64,000 nucleotides of DNA, from NCBI GenBank assembly GCA_023434025.1, contig JAEYTL010000049.1:1-64000 (forward strand), written 5' to 3'. Positions within the stretch are counted from its first letter, which is position 1. The number at the start of each line of letters is the position of its first letter. This document shows, one piece after another, positions 18,441 to 25,075 of this stretch. The stretch comes from Bacteroidota bacterium. Its GTDB lineage: Bacteria > Bacteroidota > Bacteroidia > Flavobacteriales > Flavobacteriaceae. The notes under the pieces are model-generated. The model searched no databases and was not told the origin of the DNA. It was given only the letters and a program-made list of their open reading frames with translations. Made by a program: the position numbers and the translations under genes.

Positions 18441-18926
18441 TTGAAACATCTCAAAAATATTTTCTTTTTAGCGATAATCGCTTTAATCATTTGCCTGGCA
18501 TTCTTTACACCAAAAAGTATCAGCATTGACGGGAGCTGGTCTCCCAACAAAATCGTGTTAGACGGCAAATCGTTGATGGAAACAAAAAAGGATATAGCAT
18601 ATTTTCGTTCGTTGGAGATTTTTAAATCTAAATACTTGGTAAAAATTAGCGGGGACTCCTTGATTATTGAAAAAGATAAACATAAAATAGGTGCGAAGTA
18701 CAAAATTCAACAAGGCCAAAACGGTAACCATTTGATTTATTTTGCTTCCAATGAAAAAGCATTAAACGGGGAATTTCAACTCAACATCGATACGGTCGTT
18801 ACTAGTAACACTTTTTATAAAGTGTACCTAGATATTGTTGCTAACTCCACACAAATAGCAATAGAAAAAGACGTTCACGTTGAACCTTGGAAACCCAGAC
18901 CTATTCAACAAAGAGGAAGACCATGA
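18441..18926 (+). CDS. hypothetical membrane-anchored protein
   Basis: The likely start is a TTG, giving MKHLKNIFFLAIIALIICLAF, a single N-terminal membrane segment or uncleaved signal. The next ATG would remove it. The 161-aa rest is mainly beta-like, with SIDGSWSPNKIVLDGK, and ends in a proline/arginine tail. It resembles small exported lipocalin-like proteins of Bacteroidetes, but I do not recognise a family. It lies 27 bases after the kinase-like gene and is probably co-transcribed. Confidence 0.6.
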   Translation: MKHLKNIFFLAIIALIICLAFFTPKSISIDGSWSPNKIVLDGKSLMETKKDIAYFRSLEIFKSKYLVKISGDSLIIEKDKHKIGAKYKIQQGQNGNHLIYFASNEKALNGEFQLNIDTVVTSNTFYKVYLDIVANSTQIAIEKDVHVEPWKPRPIQQRGRP

Positions 18927-18982
18927 TAATAGGCATTGATACATCACTAATTGATTTATAAATCATTACCACCACAATTACA

Positions 18983-19010
18983 AAAAAAAGCCGGCTAAAC
19001 CGACTTTTTT
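18983..19010. terminator. bidirectional intrinsic terminator
   Basis: An A-run, AG-C-CGG, loop CTAAA, CCG-A-CT and a T-run form a stem with one mismatch. It lies between two convergent genes and has A and T tracts on both sides, so it can work in both directions. Confidence 0.75.
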
Positions 19011-19020
19011 AATATGTATC

Positions 19021-19788
19021 TTAAATATGAACCCCGCCGGCCACTTCGATCCGCTGGGCATTGATCCACTTGGCATCGTCACTGCTTAAAAACGCCACCA
19101 CACTGCCAATGTCATCCGGCAAGCCCACACGACCCAGAGCCGTAGAAGAAGCGATCAGCTGGTTAAGGTCCTTATTGTCCCGCACAGCACCGCCGCCGAA
19201 ATCCGTTTCAATCGCACCGGGAGCTACGGAGTTTACCCGGATCTGACGGACACCCAACTCCTGAGCCTGGTAGCGGGTTAACGAATCGATTGCCGCTTTC
19301 ATCACCGCATAAGCCGCATAACCCTGGTAGCTGAACCGGGCTAATCCGGAAGAGATGTTGACAATGCTGCCGCCATTGGCTATCAGCGGCAATAATTTTT
19401 GGGTCAGAAAATAAGGCCCTTTTAAATGGATATTGACCATACTGTCAAATTGCTCGAAAGTTGTTTCGGCAAAAGAGGCATAAACACCCACCCCCGCATT
19501 GTTCACCAATGCGGCAAGTTTGTCGGTATTGAATTCTTCCTGTAGCACGCCTTTTAAAGTCGCGGCAAAAGCATCAAACCCTTGGACATCCGCTACATCC
19601 AGGGTCAGGGCTTTTGCTTTCTTACCCGTGCCAATAATTTCCGCTACCACCGCCCGGGCAGCCTCGCTTTTAGTCTGATAGGTGAGTACCACATCAAACC
19701 CCTTGTGAGCCAACTGCAACGCCATATCTCTCCCGAGACCACGGCTGCCGCCCGTTACCAGGGCAACTTTGTTTACTGAATCTGTCAT
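19021..19788 (-). CDS. SDR-family oxidoreductase
   Basis: The 255-aa enzyme is a classical short-chain dehydrogenase. It has a TGGSRGLG cofactor loop near residue 14, NNAGVGVY, a catalytic Ser in NISSGLA, YxxxK in YAAYAVMKAA, and a C-terminal GGVHI end. NADP(H) use is likely from the basic residue after the first glycine motif. The substrate is not predictable. It lies 91 bases downstream of the AraC-type gene on the same strand, which probably controls it. Confidence 0.9.
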   Translation of the reverse strand: MTDSVNKVALVTGGSRGLGRDMALQLAHKGFDVVLTYQTKSEAARAVVAEIIGTGKKAKALTLDVADVQGFDAFAATLKGVLQEEFNTDKLAALVNNAGVGVYASFAETTFEQFDSMVNIHLKGPYFLTQKLLPLIANGGSIVNISSGLARFSYQGYAAYAVMKAAIDSLTRYQAQELGVRQIRVNSVAPGAIETDFGGGAVRDNKDLNQLIASSTALGRVGLPDDIGSVVAFLSSDDAKWINAQRIEVAGGVHI

Positions 19789-19879
19789 GTGTATAAAATT
19801 TAAGTACAGGACAAAGTTGCGGGGTTTTTACGGTACAACCTTTGTAAAATTCAAAGCAATAGTTGCAAAAATCAAATAA

Positions 19880-20812
19880 TTAATTTTCCCGAAAGTGCAA
19901 CGGCGAAACGCTGGCATGCTTTTTAAAGAAGTTAGAAAAGTGAGCCACTTCGTCAAAACCGAGTCCGAACGCAATTTCAGAGACCGTCCAATCCGTTTGC
20001 TTTAACAAAATCCTGGCCTCCTGGGCAATCCGGGCAGACACGATTTCTGTCGTTGTTTTTCCGGTGGTCTCTTTCAGCACTTTGTTCAGGTGGTTCACGT
20101 GAATGTTCAGACTTTCGGCATATTCTTTGGCCGTTTTCAGCTTTAAGATCTGATGAGGAGCTTCAATCGGGAACTGCCGTTCAAGCAGTTCGATAAACAG
20201 GGTAGAAATCCGGGAACCGGCTGTATGGCTGTAGCTGGCACTTTCTGCCGGAAGCAGTTTTTGCCCGGTCAGAATGAGTTCTACCACAAAATGACGCAGC
20301 AGCTCGTATTTATGCTGGTAATCTGAAGCCAGCTCACGGTTCATCTTCCGGAAAATGGCTTCAATTTCGGCATATTGCTGCTCATTGATCTGGTACACAA
20401 AATCACCTTTTGCCGTAAAAAGAGGAAGACTGTCCAGCAATAAACCGCTGGCCGACTGCTGCATAAAGTCTGCCGTAAACACGCAAAAATAACCGGATTG
20501 GTTGTTGTCCAGCGGTGTATAACGGTAGGGAACTTTGGGCGAGGCAAACAGCACACCCCGCTGTTTGATCTCTACCACCTTGTCTGCAAATTCCACCGTG
20601 TTGTTTCCGTTAATCAGACTGATCTTGTAATAGGTTCTCCGGTTATACGGCATAGTGGGTTTACCCGTTTTACAGACCCCGTACATGTCGGCAATATTGA
20701 ATACGTTAAAATGCCCGATGTTGTGGTTCCGGTCACTTAAAAACGAATCAGACAACGGACACTGGTCATGAAACATTTCTTTGTAAAACGCCTGGATAGA
20801 AATTTTATTCAT
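19880..20812 (-). CDS. AraC-family transcriptional regulator
   Basis: The start is taken at MNKISIQAF (310 aa). The N-terminal about 170 residues form a cupin-like sensing region (GVLFASPKVPYRY). The C-terminal about 100 residues contain two helix-turn-helix units (AKEYAESLNIHVNHLNKVLK and SEIAFGLGFDEVAHFSNFFK). It resembles regulators that sit next to single SDR genes in Bacteroidetes. The divergent VOC gene starts about 100 bases away and may share control. Confidence 0.9.
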   Translation of the reverse strand: MNKISIQAFYKEMFHDQCPLSDSFLSDRNHNIGHFNVFNIADMYGVCKTGKPTMPYNRRTYYKISLINGNNTVEFADKVVEIKQRGVLFASPKVPYRYTPLDNNQSGYFCVFTADFMQQSASGLLLDSLPLFTAKGDFVYQINEQQYAEIEAIFRKMNRELASDYQHKYELLRHFVVELILTGQKLLPAESASYSHTAGSRISTLFIELLERQFPIEAPHQILKLKTAKEYAESLNIHVNHLNKVLKETTGKTTTEIVSARIAQEARILLKQTDWTVSEIAFGLGFDEVAHFSNFFKKHASVSPLHFREN

Positions 20813-20914
20813 TTTGTAAAAATCAAATAACAACAAAAGTAATTAAAAATAGTATTCAGTGAACCAAAGGAAATGACAGAATTTTTTATACTTTCGGTCA
20901 TACAATTCAGAATC

Positions 20915-21280
20915 ATGACCATGCTCACCACAGTTCACCCCAAATTACCCATGCGGAACAAACCGGCTACCCTTGCTTATTATGTGGACAAGCTGGGATT
21001 CAAGGTGTTTGGAACCACAGATTATCCCGGTTACCTGATGGTGGAAAAAGACAAGGTTCAACTGCATTTTTTTCTGTTTACAGACCTGAATCCCGAACAG
21101 AATTATGGGCAGGTATATATCCGTGTCAGCCGTATCGACGACTTTTACCAAACCCTGCTCGATCACAAAGTTCGGATTCATCCCAATGGCCTGTTAGAAA
21201 ATAAACCCTGGGGGCAACGTGAATTTTCACTGCTGGATCCGGACGGGAATTTACTCACATTTGGTGAGGAAGTGTTGTAA
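20915..21280 (+). CDS. VOC-family (glyoxalase/bleomycin-resistance-like) protein
   Basis: The likely starts are MTMLTTVHPK or the ATG two codons later; the frame upstream of these is not conserved-looking. The about 120-aa protein has the paired beta-alpha-beta-beta-beta modules of the vicinal oxygen chelate fold. These include LAYYVDKLGFKV, VQLHFF, YIRVSRIDDFYQTL, and the end motif FSLLDPDGNLLTFGE with its metal-ligand glutamate. Drug binding or a small-molecule role cannot be told apart. Confidence 0.85.
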   Translation: MTMLTTVHPKLPMRNKPATLAYYVDKLGFKVFGTTDYPGYLMVEKDKVQLHFFLFTDLNPEQNYGQVYIRVSRIDDFYQTLLDHKVRIHPNGLLENKPWGQREFSLLDPDGNLLTFGEEVL

Positions 21281-21397
21281 TGGACTTTTCAGGTTGAAAT
21301 ACAGTTAGGCAAGAAAAAGCATTGCCCGGATAATCAAGCTGAAAACTTTTGAATTTTAGCCTGATAATTTTAACTTTTTACTTACATTTGCCCCGTC

Positions 21398-21523
21398 ATG
21401 AGAAATACAAACCAACATAGAAATTACATCCTTTCGATAGAAAGTGATCGTTTATTCGGGCAAAAACCGGGTAACTATATGGACGTTGGACGTATTTTGA
21501 AGAAAAAGCACATTGATTTTTAA
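21398..21523 (+). CDS. 41-aa small ORF with its own promoter box and terminator
   Basis: The frame encodes a 41-residue basic peptide beginning MRNTNQHRNY and ending LKKKHIDF. A perfect TACATTTG -7 box lies about 8 bases before the ATG, so the transcript may be almost leaderless. An intrinsic terminator follows 23 bases after the stop. This compact promoter-ORF-terminator unit suggests a real small gene or a small RNA. I do not recognise the peptide. Confidence 0.5.
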   Translation: MRNTNQHRNYILSIESDRLFGQKPGNYMDVGRILKKKHIDF

Positions 21524-21545
21524 CTGAAATCAGTTTACAATACCC

Positions 21546-21576
21546 AAAACGTCCTTTGCAAAAAGGGCGTTTTTTT
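21546..21576 (+). terminator. intrinsic terminator
   Basis: AAAACGTCC pairs with GGGCGTTTT (one T-G) around TTTGCAAAAA and is followed by a T-run. It ends the unit with the 41-aa ORF. Confidence 0.85.
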
Positions 21577-21789
21577 GTTTTAAAACCAATTGAAAATGAA
21601 AAAAATAAAAAAAAATTTAAAAAAATGTTTTACAACTAACCGAATGATTGAATTATAACCTTGAAAAGTAACCAAATGAGAGACAGTCATTTGACAATTT
21701 CAACAGATCTGTAGCTTTACGGACAGGCTTTTTATTGCCTTAAATAAATTATAAGTATTTGATAATCAACAAAATAAATTTAAATTTTA

Positions 21790-21822
21790 TTTGGAAGTTT
21801 GTTTTTTTTGACTTTATCTTTG
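21790..21822 (+). promoter_or_regulatory. Bacteroidetes-type promoter
   Basis: TTTG (21790-21793), a 21-base spacer and TATCTTTG (21815-21822) match the -33/-7 consensus of the phylum. The start would fall near 21829, giving a leader of about 80 bases for the next small ORF. Confidence 0.75.
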
Positions 21823-21907
21823 CGGAGGAATTTTTGATGTGACAATGAGTCAATTAGACAATTATTTTTAAATCGTAAAATAGTTCAGCAATTAAAAAAA
21901 ATAGAAT

Positions 21908-22009
21908 ATGCGTTATTCAGAAAATATAAATAGTAAAAATGATCGTAATCCGAGTATTGAGTTCGGATTTAACGATATGCGGGTGCAAAAGAACAGGCAG
22001 TTGGAATAA
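21908..22009 (+). CDS. 33-aa small ORF between promoter and terminator
   Basis: The frame encodes 33 residues (MRYSENINSK ... VQKNRQLE), hydrophilic with no membrane segment. It sits between a consensus promoter and a strong intrinsic terminator, as does the 41-aa ORF 500 bases upstream. Both are basic small peptides that begin MR and sit upstream of the tRNA cluster. No family is recognised; a small RNA is an alternative reading. Confidence 0.45.
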   Translation: MRYSENINSKNDRNPSIEFGFNDMRVQKNRQLE

Positions 22010-22032
22010 TAGTATTCCATTGTAATGAAACG

Positions 22033-22060
22033 AAGCACCTTTGACGAGGTGCTTTTTTTT
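22033..22060 (+). terminator. intrinsic terminator
   Basis: AAGCACCT pairs perfectly with AGGTGCTT around TTGACG, followed by a run of T. It closes the unit with the 33-aa ORF. The next 130 bases contain only dispersed-repeat-like DNA (CACAGATTT..., AATCCGTGG, CCCGAAAGCTTTTGGGG). Confidence 0.88.
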
Positions 22061-22193
22061 ATGTCTAAATTTTGAACACAGATTTAAAAATTTTGAATAA
22101 TTGGAAAAATTAATCCGTTAAATCAGTCTAATCCGTGGCAAAAAAAAGAACACGGATCCCGAAAGCTTTTGGGGCGGATTATATAAAAAAAAT

Positions 22194-22265
22194 GATTCTG
22201 TAGCTCAACGGTAGAGCAGTGGGCTGTTAACTCAAAGGTTGAAGGTTCAAATCCTTCCAGAATCG
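22194..22265 (+). tRNA. divergent tRNA-Asn (GTT)
   Basis: The acceptor GATTCTG/CAGAATC is perfect over 7 bp. The D arm is GCTC/GAGC. The anticodon loop CTGTTAA gives GTT. The anticodon stem has one G-T pair and a G-A mismatch at its base. The T arm is GAAGG-TTCAAAT-CCTTC, with a G discriminator and GCA following rather than an encoded CCA. The acceptor sequence is unlike the usual housekeeping tRNA-Asn of flavobacteria as I recall it. Confidence 0.85.
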
Positions 22266-22290
22266 CAAAATAGTTCTGTAGAAAGGAACC

Positions 22291-22361
22291 GGCTTATTGA
22301 GGTAATGGTAACCTGCCCGACTGTCTCTCGGACACCACGAGTTCGATTCTCGTATAAGCCG
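22291..22361 (+). tRNA. divergent tRNA-Asp (GTC)
   Basis: The acceptor is GGCTTAT/ATAAGCC. The D arm is AGGT/ACCT around AATGGTA. The anticodon stem CCGA/TCGG has a C-A mismatch at its base, and loop CTGTCTC gives GTC. The T arm is ACGAG-TTCGATT-CTCGT with a G discriminator, as expected for Asp. No encoded CCA is present. Confidence 0.88.
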
Positions 22362-22370
22362 CAATAAATA

Positions 22371-22458
22371 GGAGAGTAGGTCAACTATTGGTTTGTTGCG
22401 TCTGACTGCTAATCAGATTCACATTCGTGTGGTGAAGGTTCGATTCCTTTGCTCTCCG
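22371..22458 (+). tRNA. divergent tRNA-Ser (GCT)
   Basis: The acceptor is GGAGAGT/GCTCTCC (last pair T-G). The D arm is CAAC/GTTG with a loop that contains GG. The anticodon stem TCTGA/TCAGA is perfect and loop CTGCTAA gives GCT. A class II variable arm is present (CACA-TTCG-TGTG). The T arm is GAAGG-TTCGATT-CCTTT with a G discriminator. The long variable arm supports serine identity. Confidence 0.9.
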
Positions 22459-22463
22459 CACAT

Positions 22464-22535
22464 GGTGTTTTTAGTTTATTTGGTAAAACGGCTGATTGTG
22501 GTTCAGTAAAACAGGGTTCGATTCCCGAAAACACC
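22464..22535 (+). tRNA. degenerate tRNA-His (GTG)
   Basis: The loop TTGTGGT gives anticodon GTG on a CTGA/TCAG stem. G at the first position faces a C in the discriminator position, so the G-1:C73 pair that identifies tRNA-His is kept. The D arm is GTTT/AAAC. The T loop TTCGATT is normal, but its stem has only three G-C pairs. CTA follows instead of CCA. The body is unusually weak for a housekeeping tRNA. Confidence 0.78.
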
Positions 22536-22539
22536 CTAA

Positions 22540-22611
22540 GCTCTGTTAGAATAACGGTTAGTTCACTCGGCTTTCTACCGAGAAATAAGGGTTCGATTCC
22601 CTTACAGAGTA
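22540..22611 (+). tRNA. divergent tRNA-Glu (TTC)
   Basis: The acceptor is GCTCTGT/ACAGAGT, with a G-T first pair. The D arm is GAAT/GTTC. The anticodon stem CTCGG/CCGAG is perfect and loop CTTTCTA gives TTC. The T arm is AAGGG-TTCGATT-CCCTT with an A discriminator. It ends the tandem set of five, only four bases after tRNA-His. Confidence 0.87.
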
Positions 22612-22687
22612 CAAATTTGGAACAATTGTGTAAAGATTATGCAATAATGTTCAGAATAATAAAAGTTTAATTTTAGATCAAAACGTT

Positions 22688-23008
22688 ATGAGACCAGAAA
22701 TTTTAAAAAGGTTTTTAACCAACACAGACGAATCAGGAAGGTTTTTGATGAAATCAAGAATTACCGGAATTATCTATTTTGTGGAACCAATTTATAACGG
22801 TAAAACACCTAAATGGGGCGATGTTGATCCGGCCACCAAACAAATTACCGGCAATTATGGTTCAAAATATACCGGAGCAGTAACGAAAAAAGAATCTTTG
22901 ATTACAGAAGAAAATGGATTTGTAAACATTGGATATTTCAAAGGAAGTCCTTTTGGAGCCATTGATGCCAGAGATAAAGAGCATCAAATAGCAATGGGCT
23001 TACTATAA
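22688..23008 (+). CDS. unknown 106-aa protein beside the tRNA cluster
   Basis: The gene starts 76 bases after tRNA-Glu and ends 9 bases before operator copy 3. The 106-aa product has no signal or membrane segment. It begins MRPEILKRFL and contains SRITGIIYFVEPIY, WGDVDPATKQ and FKGSPFGAIDARDKEHQ. I do not recognise a family. The isolated position between tRNA-like loci suggests a function tied to them, but this is only context. Confidence 0.6.
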   Translation: MRPEILKRFLTNTDESGRFLMKSRITGIIYFVEPIYNGKTPKWGDVDPATKQITGNYGSKYTGAVTKKESLITEENGFVNIGYFKGSPFGAIDARDKEHQIAMGLL

Positions 23009-23016
23009 ATTTTATT

Positions 23017-23054
23017 CTACGCAAAATAATTGCGTAGTCATTTTGAAATCTTTG
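23017..23054 (+). promoter_or_regulatory. 8-5-8 palindromic operator with -7-like box, copy 3
   Basis: CTACGCAA, AATAA, TTGCGTAG (23017-23037) is a perfect inverted repeat and the best of the three copies. AATCTTTG (23047-23054) follows after nine bases, exactly as in the other two. It drives the tRNA-like leader and probably the SPFH operon beyond it. Confidence 0.8.
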
Positions 23055-23120
23055 TTTGTAATTAACGAATTAAGAATAACGATTAAAGATGTATGAATTT
23101 TATAATACTAACCAGGTCCT

Positions 23121-23330
23121 GTTGCGTGTTTCTGTATAGCACCATTGCAGTATTCGTTTCGCCTTGGCGAATAATGTTGTACTGTGCAACTTGAGTTGGC
23201 GGTTTCGGTGGTTTGCCAGAAAATCATCCCCACTAAGGGTCATGGGTTCGATTCCCATTCCGCCATGGCGGATAGCTCAGTTGGTTAGAGCATTAGTTTT
23301 GGTTACGTAGGTTCGAATCCTACACGCAAC
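23121..23330 (+). ncRNA. composite tRNA-like RNA containing a circularly permuted tRNA
   Basis: The outer ends GTTGCGT (23121-23127) and ACGCAAC (23324-23330) pair as a perfect 7-bp acceptor, and a T arm GTAGG-TTCGAAT-CCTAC (23307-23323) precedes the 3' strand. Inside is a bulged hairpin (23145-23189). Then comes a tRNA in reversed order: anticodon-stem 3' strand ACTAA (23232-23236), T arm ATGGG-TTCGATT-CCCAT (23242-23258), acceptor 3' strand fused directly to the 5' strand in the perfect palindrome TCCGCCATGGCGGA (23259-23272). After that come TA, D arm GCTC/GAGC (23275-23291) and TTAGT (23293-23297), which pairs with ACTAA. The open end would be the anticodon loop; TTTGG after TTAGT would read TGG. 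GGCGG at 23198 could also pair with CCGCC, giving an ordinary degenerate tRNA instead. Confidence 0.6.
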
Positions 23331-23344
23331 TATTAATTGCGGTT

Positions 23345-23399
23345 GACAGTGGTTGTCACCAACAGTCTTAAAAACTGTTACACCGAGTTTCATTCACTC
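23345..23399 (+). ncRNA. three-armed tRNA-like fold with Leu (TAA) anticodon, no acceptor stem
   Basis: The D-like arm is GACA-GTGGT-TGTC (23345-23357). The anticodon arm is AACAGT-CTTAAAA-ACTGTT (23361-23379) with TAA in the normal position. The T-like arm is GAGT-TTCATTC-ACTC (23385-23399). Flanking bases do not pair as an acceptor. ACCAACAGT in the anticodon arm is also complementary to ACTGTTGGT (23424-23432) downstream, so two exclusive folds are possible. Confidence 0.45.
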
Positions 23400-23440
23400 A
23401 CAAAAAAGAATGAAAAAAGAAAAACTGTTGGTCTTTGTTG

Positions 23441-23468
23441 GTGATGGGTTTATTCGTAAACCAATCAC
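23441..23468 (+). other. hairpin with TTCG tetraloop
   Basis: GGTTTA-TTCG-TAAACC (23447-23462) is extended by GTGAT/ATCAC with single bulges. It lies in the long leader upstream of the first SPFH gene. It is a stable RNA structure, but no U-run follows, so it is not an intrinsic terminator. Confidence 0.5.
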
Positions 23469-23671
23469 ACTCCAGAAAAGACCTGAAAAAAGACGACGTT
23501 CTCCTAACTGTTTTGTTGCTTTTTGCTTTGCCTGAAAGAGATTTGTCTCCTTTTGAAAAATAAGCCGGAAACCAATTGAATACTTACGTTAACCTCCTTT
23601 TTTCCGTCCTTTTTTTTTGAGGACATTGACCAATGGTTTTTTATTCGTAAAACAATAAAAAAAGAGATAAA

Positions 23672-24769
23672 ATGATTCAAAAAATTACAATCAATGCCTA
23701 CCGGGTTGGTTTGGTATTTAAAAATAAAAAATTAGAAAAAGTATTGCAGGAAGGTGATTACTGGATTTTTGGCAACAGAGAAGTTATGGTGTATGAAATG
23801 AAACAATCTTTCGTAGCACCCATCGAATTAACGCTTTTGCTGCAAAATGAAACCTTGGCTTCATTGCTGGAAATTGTTGAGGTAGGCGATGCTGAAATTG
23901 CCTTGTATTTTGTTGACGGTATTTTTAGTGAAGTATTGACTACCGGCCGATATGCTTTCTGGAAAGGTTATAAAGCGAATAGTTTCACTAAAGTTGATTT
24001 GTCTAAAGTTGAAATCACAGAAGCAGTAAATAAAGCTCTTTTAGAAAACAGTAAGTTGAGAGCCTATACCAGAAGATTTCAGGTGATGGACTATGAAAAA
24101 GGGTTGTTGTTTGTTAACGGAGCTTTTGTAAAAGAGTTGGAAGCGGGAACCTACTACTTTTGGAATAACGCCATTTCAGTTGAGGTAAAAACCGCCGACA
24201 TCCGGATGCAGCAAATGGAAATTTCCGGGCAGGAATTGTTAACCAAAGACAAAGCTACTTTGAGAATTAACTTCTTTGTGAGCTACCAATTGGTAAATAT
24301 GACCAAAGCTTTGATAGCAAACAAAGCGTTTGACAAACAATTGTATGTCATGATGCAGTTGGCATTGAGGGCCTTTGTAGGAAGTTTTACTTTAGACGAA
24401 TTGTTGAGCAGAAAAGACAGTATGGCACAAGATATTTTAGAGCAAACCGTCTTGAAAAGCGATGCGTTGGGATTGAAAATCACAGATACCGGTATCAGGG
24501 ATATAATCCTGCCCGGTGATATGAAAGAAATCATGAACCAGGTGTTGGTGGCCGAAAAGAAAGCCCAGGCCAACAGCATTATGCGAAGAGAAGAAACAGC
24601 TGCCATGAGAAGCTTGTTGAACACCGCCAGATTAATTGAGGATAATGAAATGTTATGGAAACTGAAAGAAATGGAGTACGTGGAGAAAATTGCCGATAAA
24701 ATCGGGGAGATCACCGTAGCCGGAAGCGGTAACATCATCGGACAGTTAAAAGACATTTTTGTAAAATAA
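23672..24769 (+). CDS. SPFH/band-7 (slipin-like) protein
   Basis: The 365-aa protein carries an SPFH domain in its second half (VMDYEKGLLFVNGAFV, LEAGTYYFW, ISGQELLTKDKATLRINFFVSYQ, residues about 140-215). A C-terminal helical part (MKEIMNQVLVAEKKAQAN) ends the protein. An N-terminal segment repeats part of the theme (AYRVGLVFKNKKLEKVLQEGDYWIF), suggesting an internal duplication. There is no clear membrane anchor. Slipin-type proteins form oligomeric scaffolds and are known neighbours of RtcB systems. Operator copy 3 and the long tRNA-like leader lie upstream. Confidence 0.87.
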   Translation: MIQKITINAYRVGLVFKNKKLEKVLQEGDYWIFGNREVMVYEMKQSFVAPIELTLLLQNETLASLLEIVEVGDAEIALYFVDGIFSEVLTTGRYAFWKGYKANSFTKVDLSKVEITEAVNKALLENSKLRAYTRRFQVMDYEKGLLFVNGAFVKELEAGTYYFWNNAISVEVKTADIRMQQMEISGQELLTKDKATLRINFFVSYQLVNMTKALIANKAFDKQLYVMMQLALRAFVGSFTLDELLSRKDSMAQDILEQTVLKSDALGLKITDTGIRDIILPGDMKEIMNQVLVAEKKAQANSIMRREETAAMRSLLNTARLIEDNEMLWKLKEMEYVEKIADKIGEITVAGSGNIIGQLKDIFVK

Positions 24770-24818
24770 CCGAAACCCTGAGATTATTTTTCAGGGTTTC
24801 TTTTTAAACGCTGAAAAA

Positions 24819-25037
24819 ATGAAAGAAAAGAATAACTCAGAAGCCTTAGAAGTGGTTAAAATTATACTTTTTATGATAAAATTTATAGCTGTGGTAATCA
24901 GTTGTAATCAGGAAAAATTTAAGCCAAAGCCTGATTCGGTAGAATTTGAAATATACAACAGCACAAATAAGAATATCGTTTTACACCAGGTAAAAGAGCA
25001 AATGAAAACAACCGAACTCATTACCAACATTAAGTAA
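24819..25037 (+). CDS. small putative lipoprotein
   Basis: The 72-aa product has a hydrophobic segment (IILFMIKFIAVVISC) ending in a lipobox-like VISC, then a hydrophilic tail. An internal start at MIKFIAVV would give a more usual short signal. It sits 49 bases after the SPFH gene in the same direction, with a stem-like repeat of CCCTGA/TCAGGG between them. No family is recognised and it may be non-essential filler. Confidence 0.4.
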   Translation: MKEKNNSEALEVVKIILFMIKFIAVVISCNQEKFKPKPDSVEFEIYNSTNKNIVLHQVKEQMKTTELITNIK

Positions 25038-25075
25038 TAATTAAGACAATCGCCTTGGAGCGATGCAAAAATAAA

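Noticed and set aside
22194..22611. Prophage tRNA cluster
   Set aside because: No phage structural, integrase or lysis gene lies within the window, and the neighbours are RNA-repair genes. A phage origin of the tRNAs in the past cannot be excluded.
22449..22670. 73-codon frame over the tRNA-His and tRNA-Glu genes
   Set aside because: It overlaps two well-formed tRNAs; the frame is a by-product.
23353..23535. 60-codon frame in the leader of the SPFH gene
   Set aside because: It covers the Leu-like tRNA fold and the TTCG hairpin, and its product is lysine/arginine-rich low-complexity sequence.
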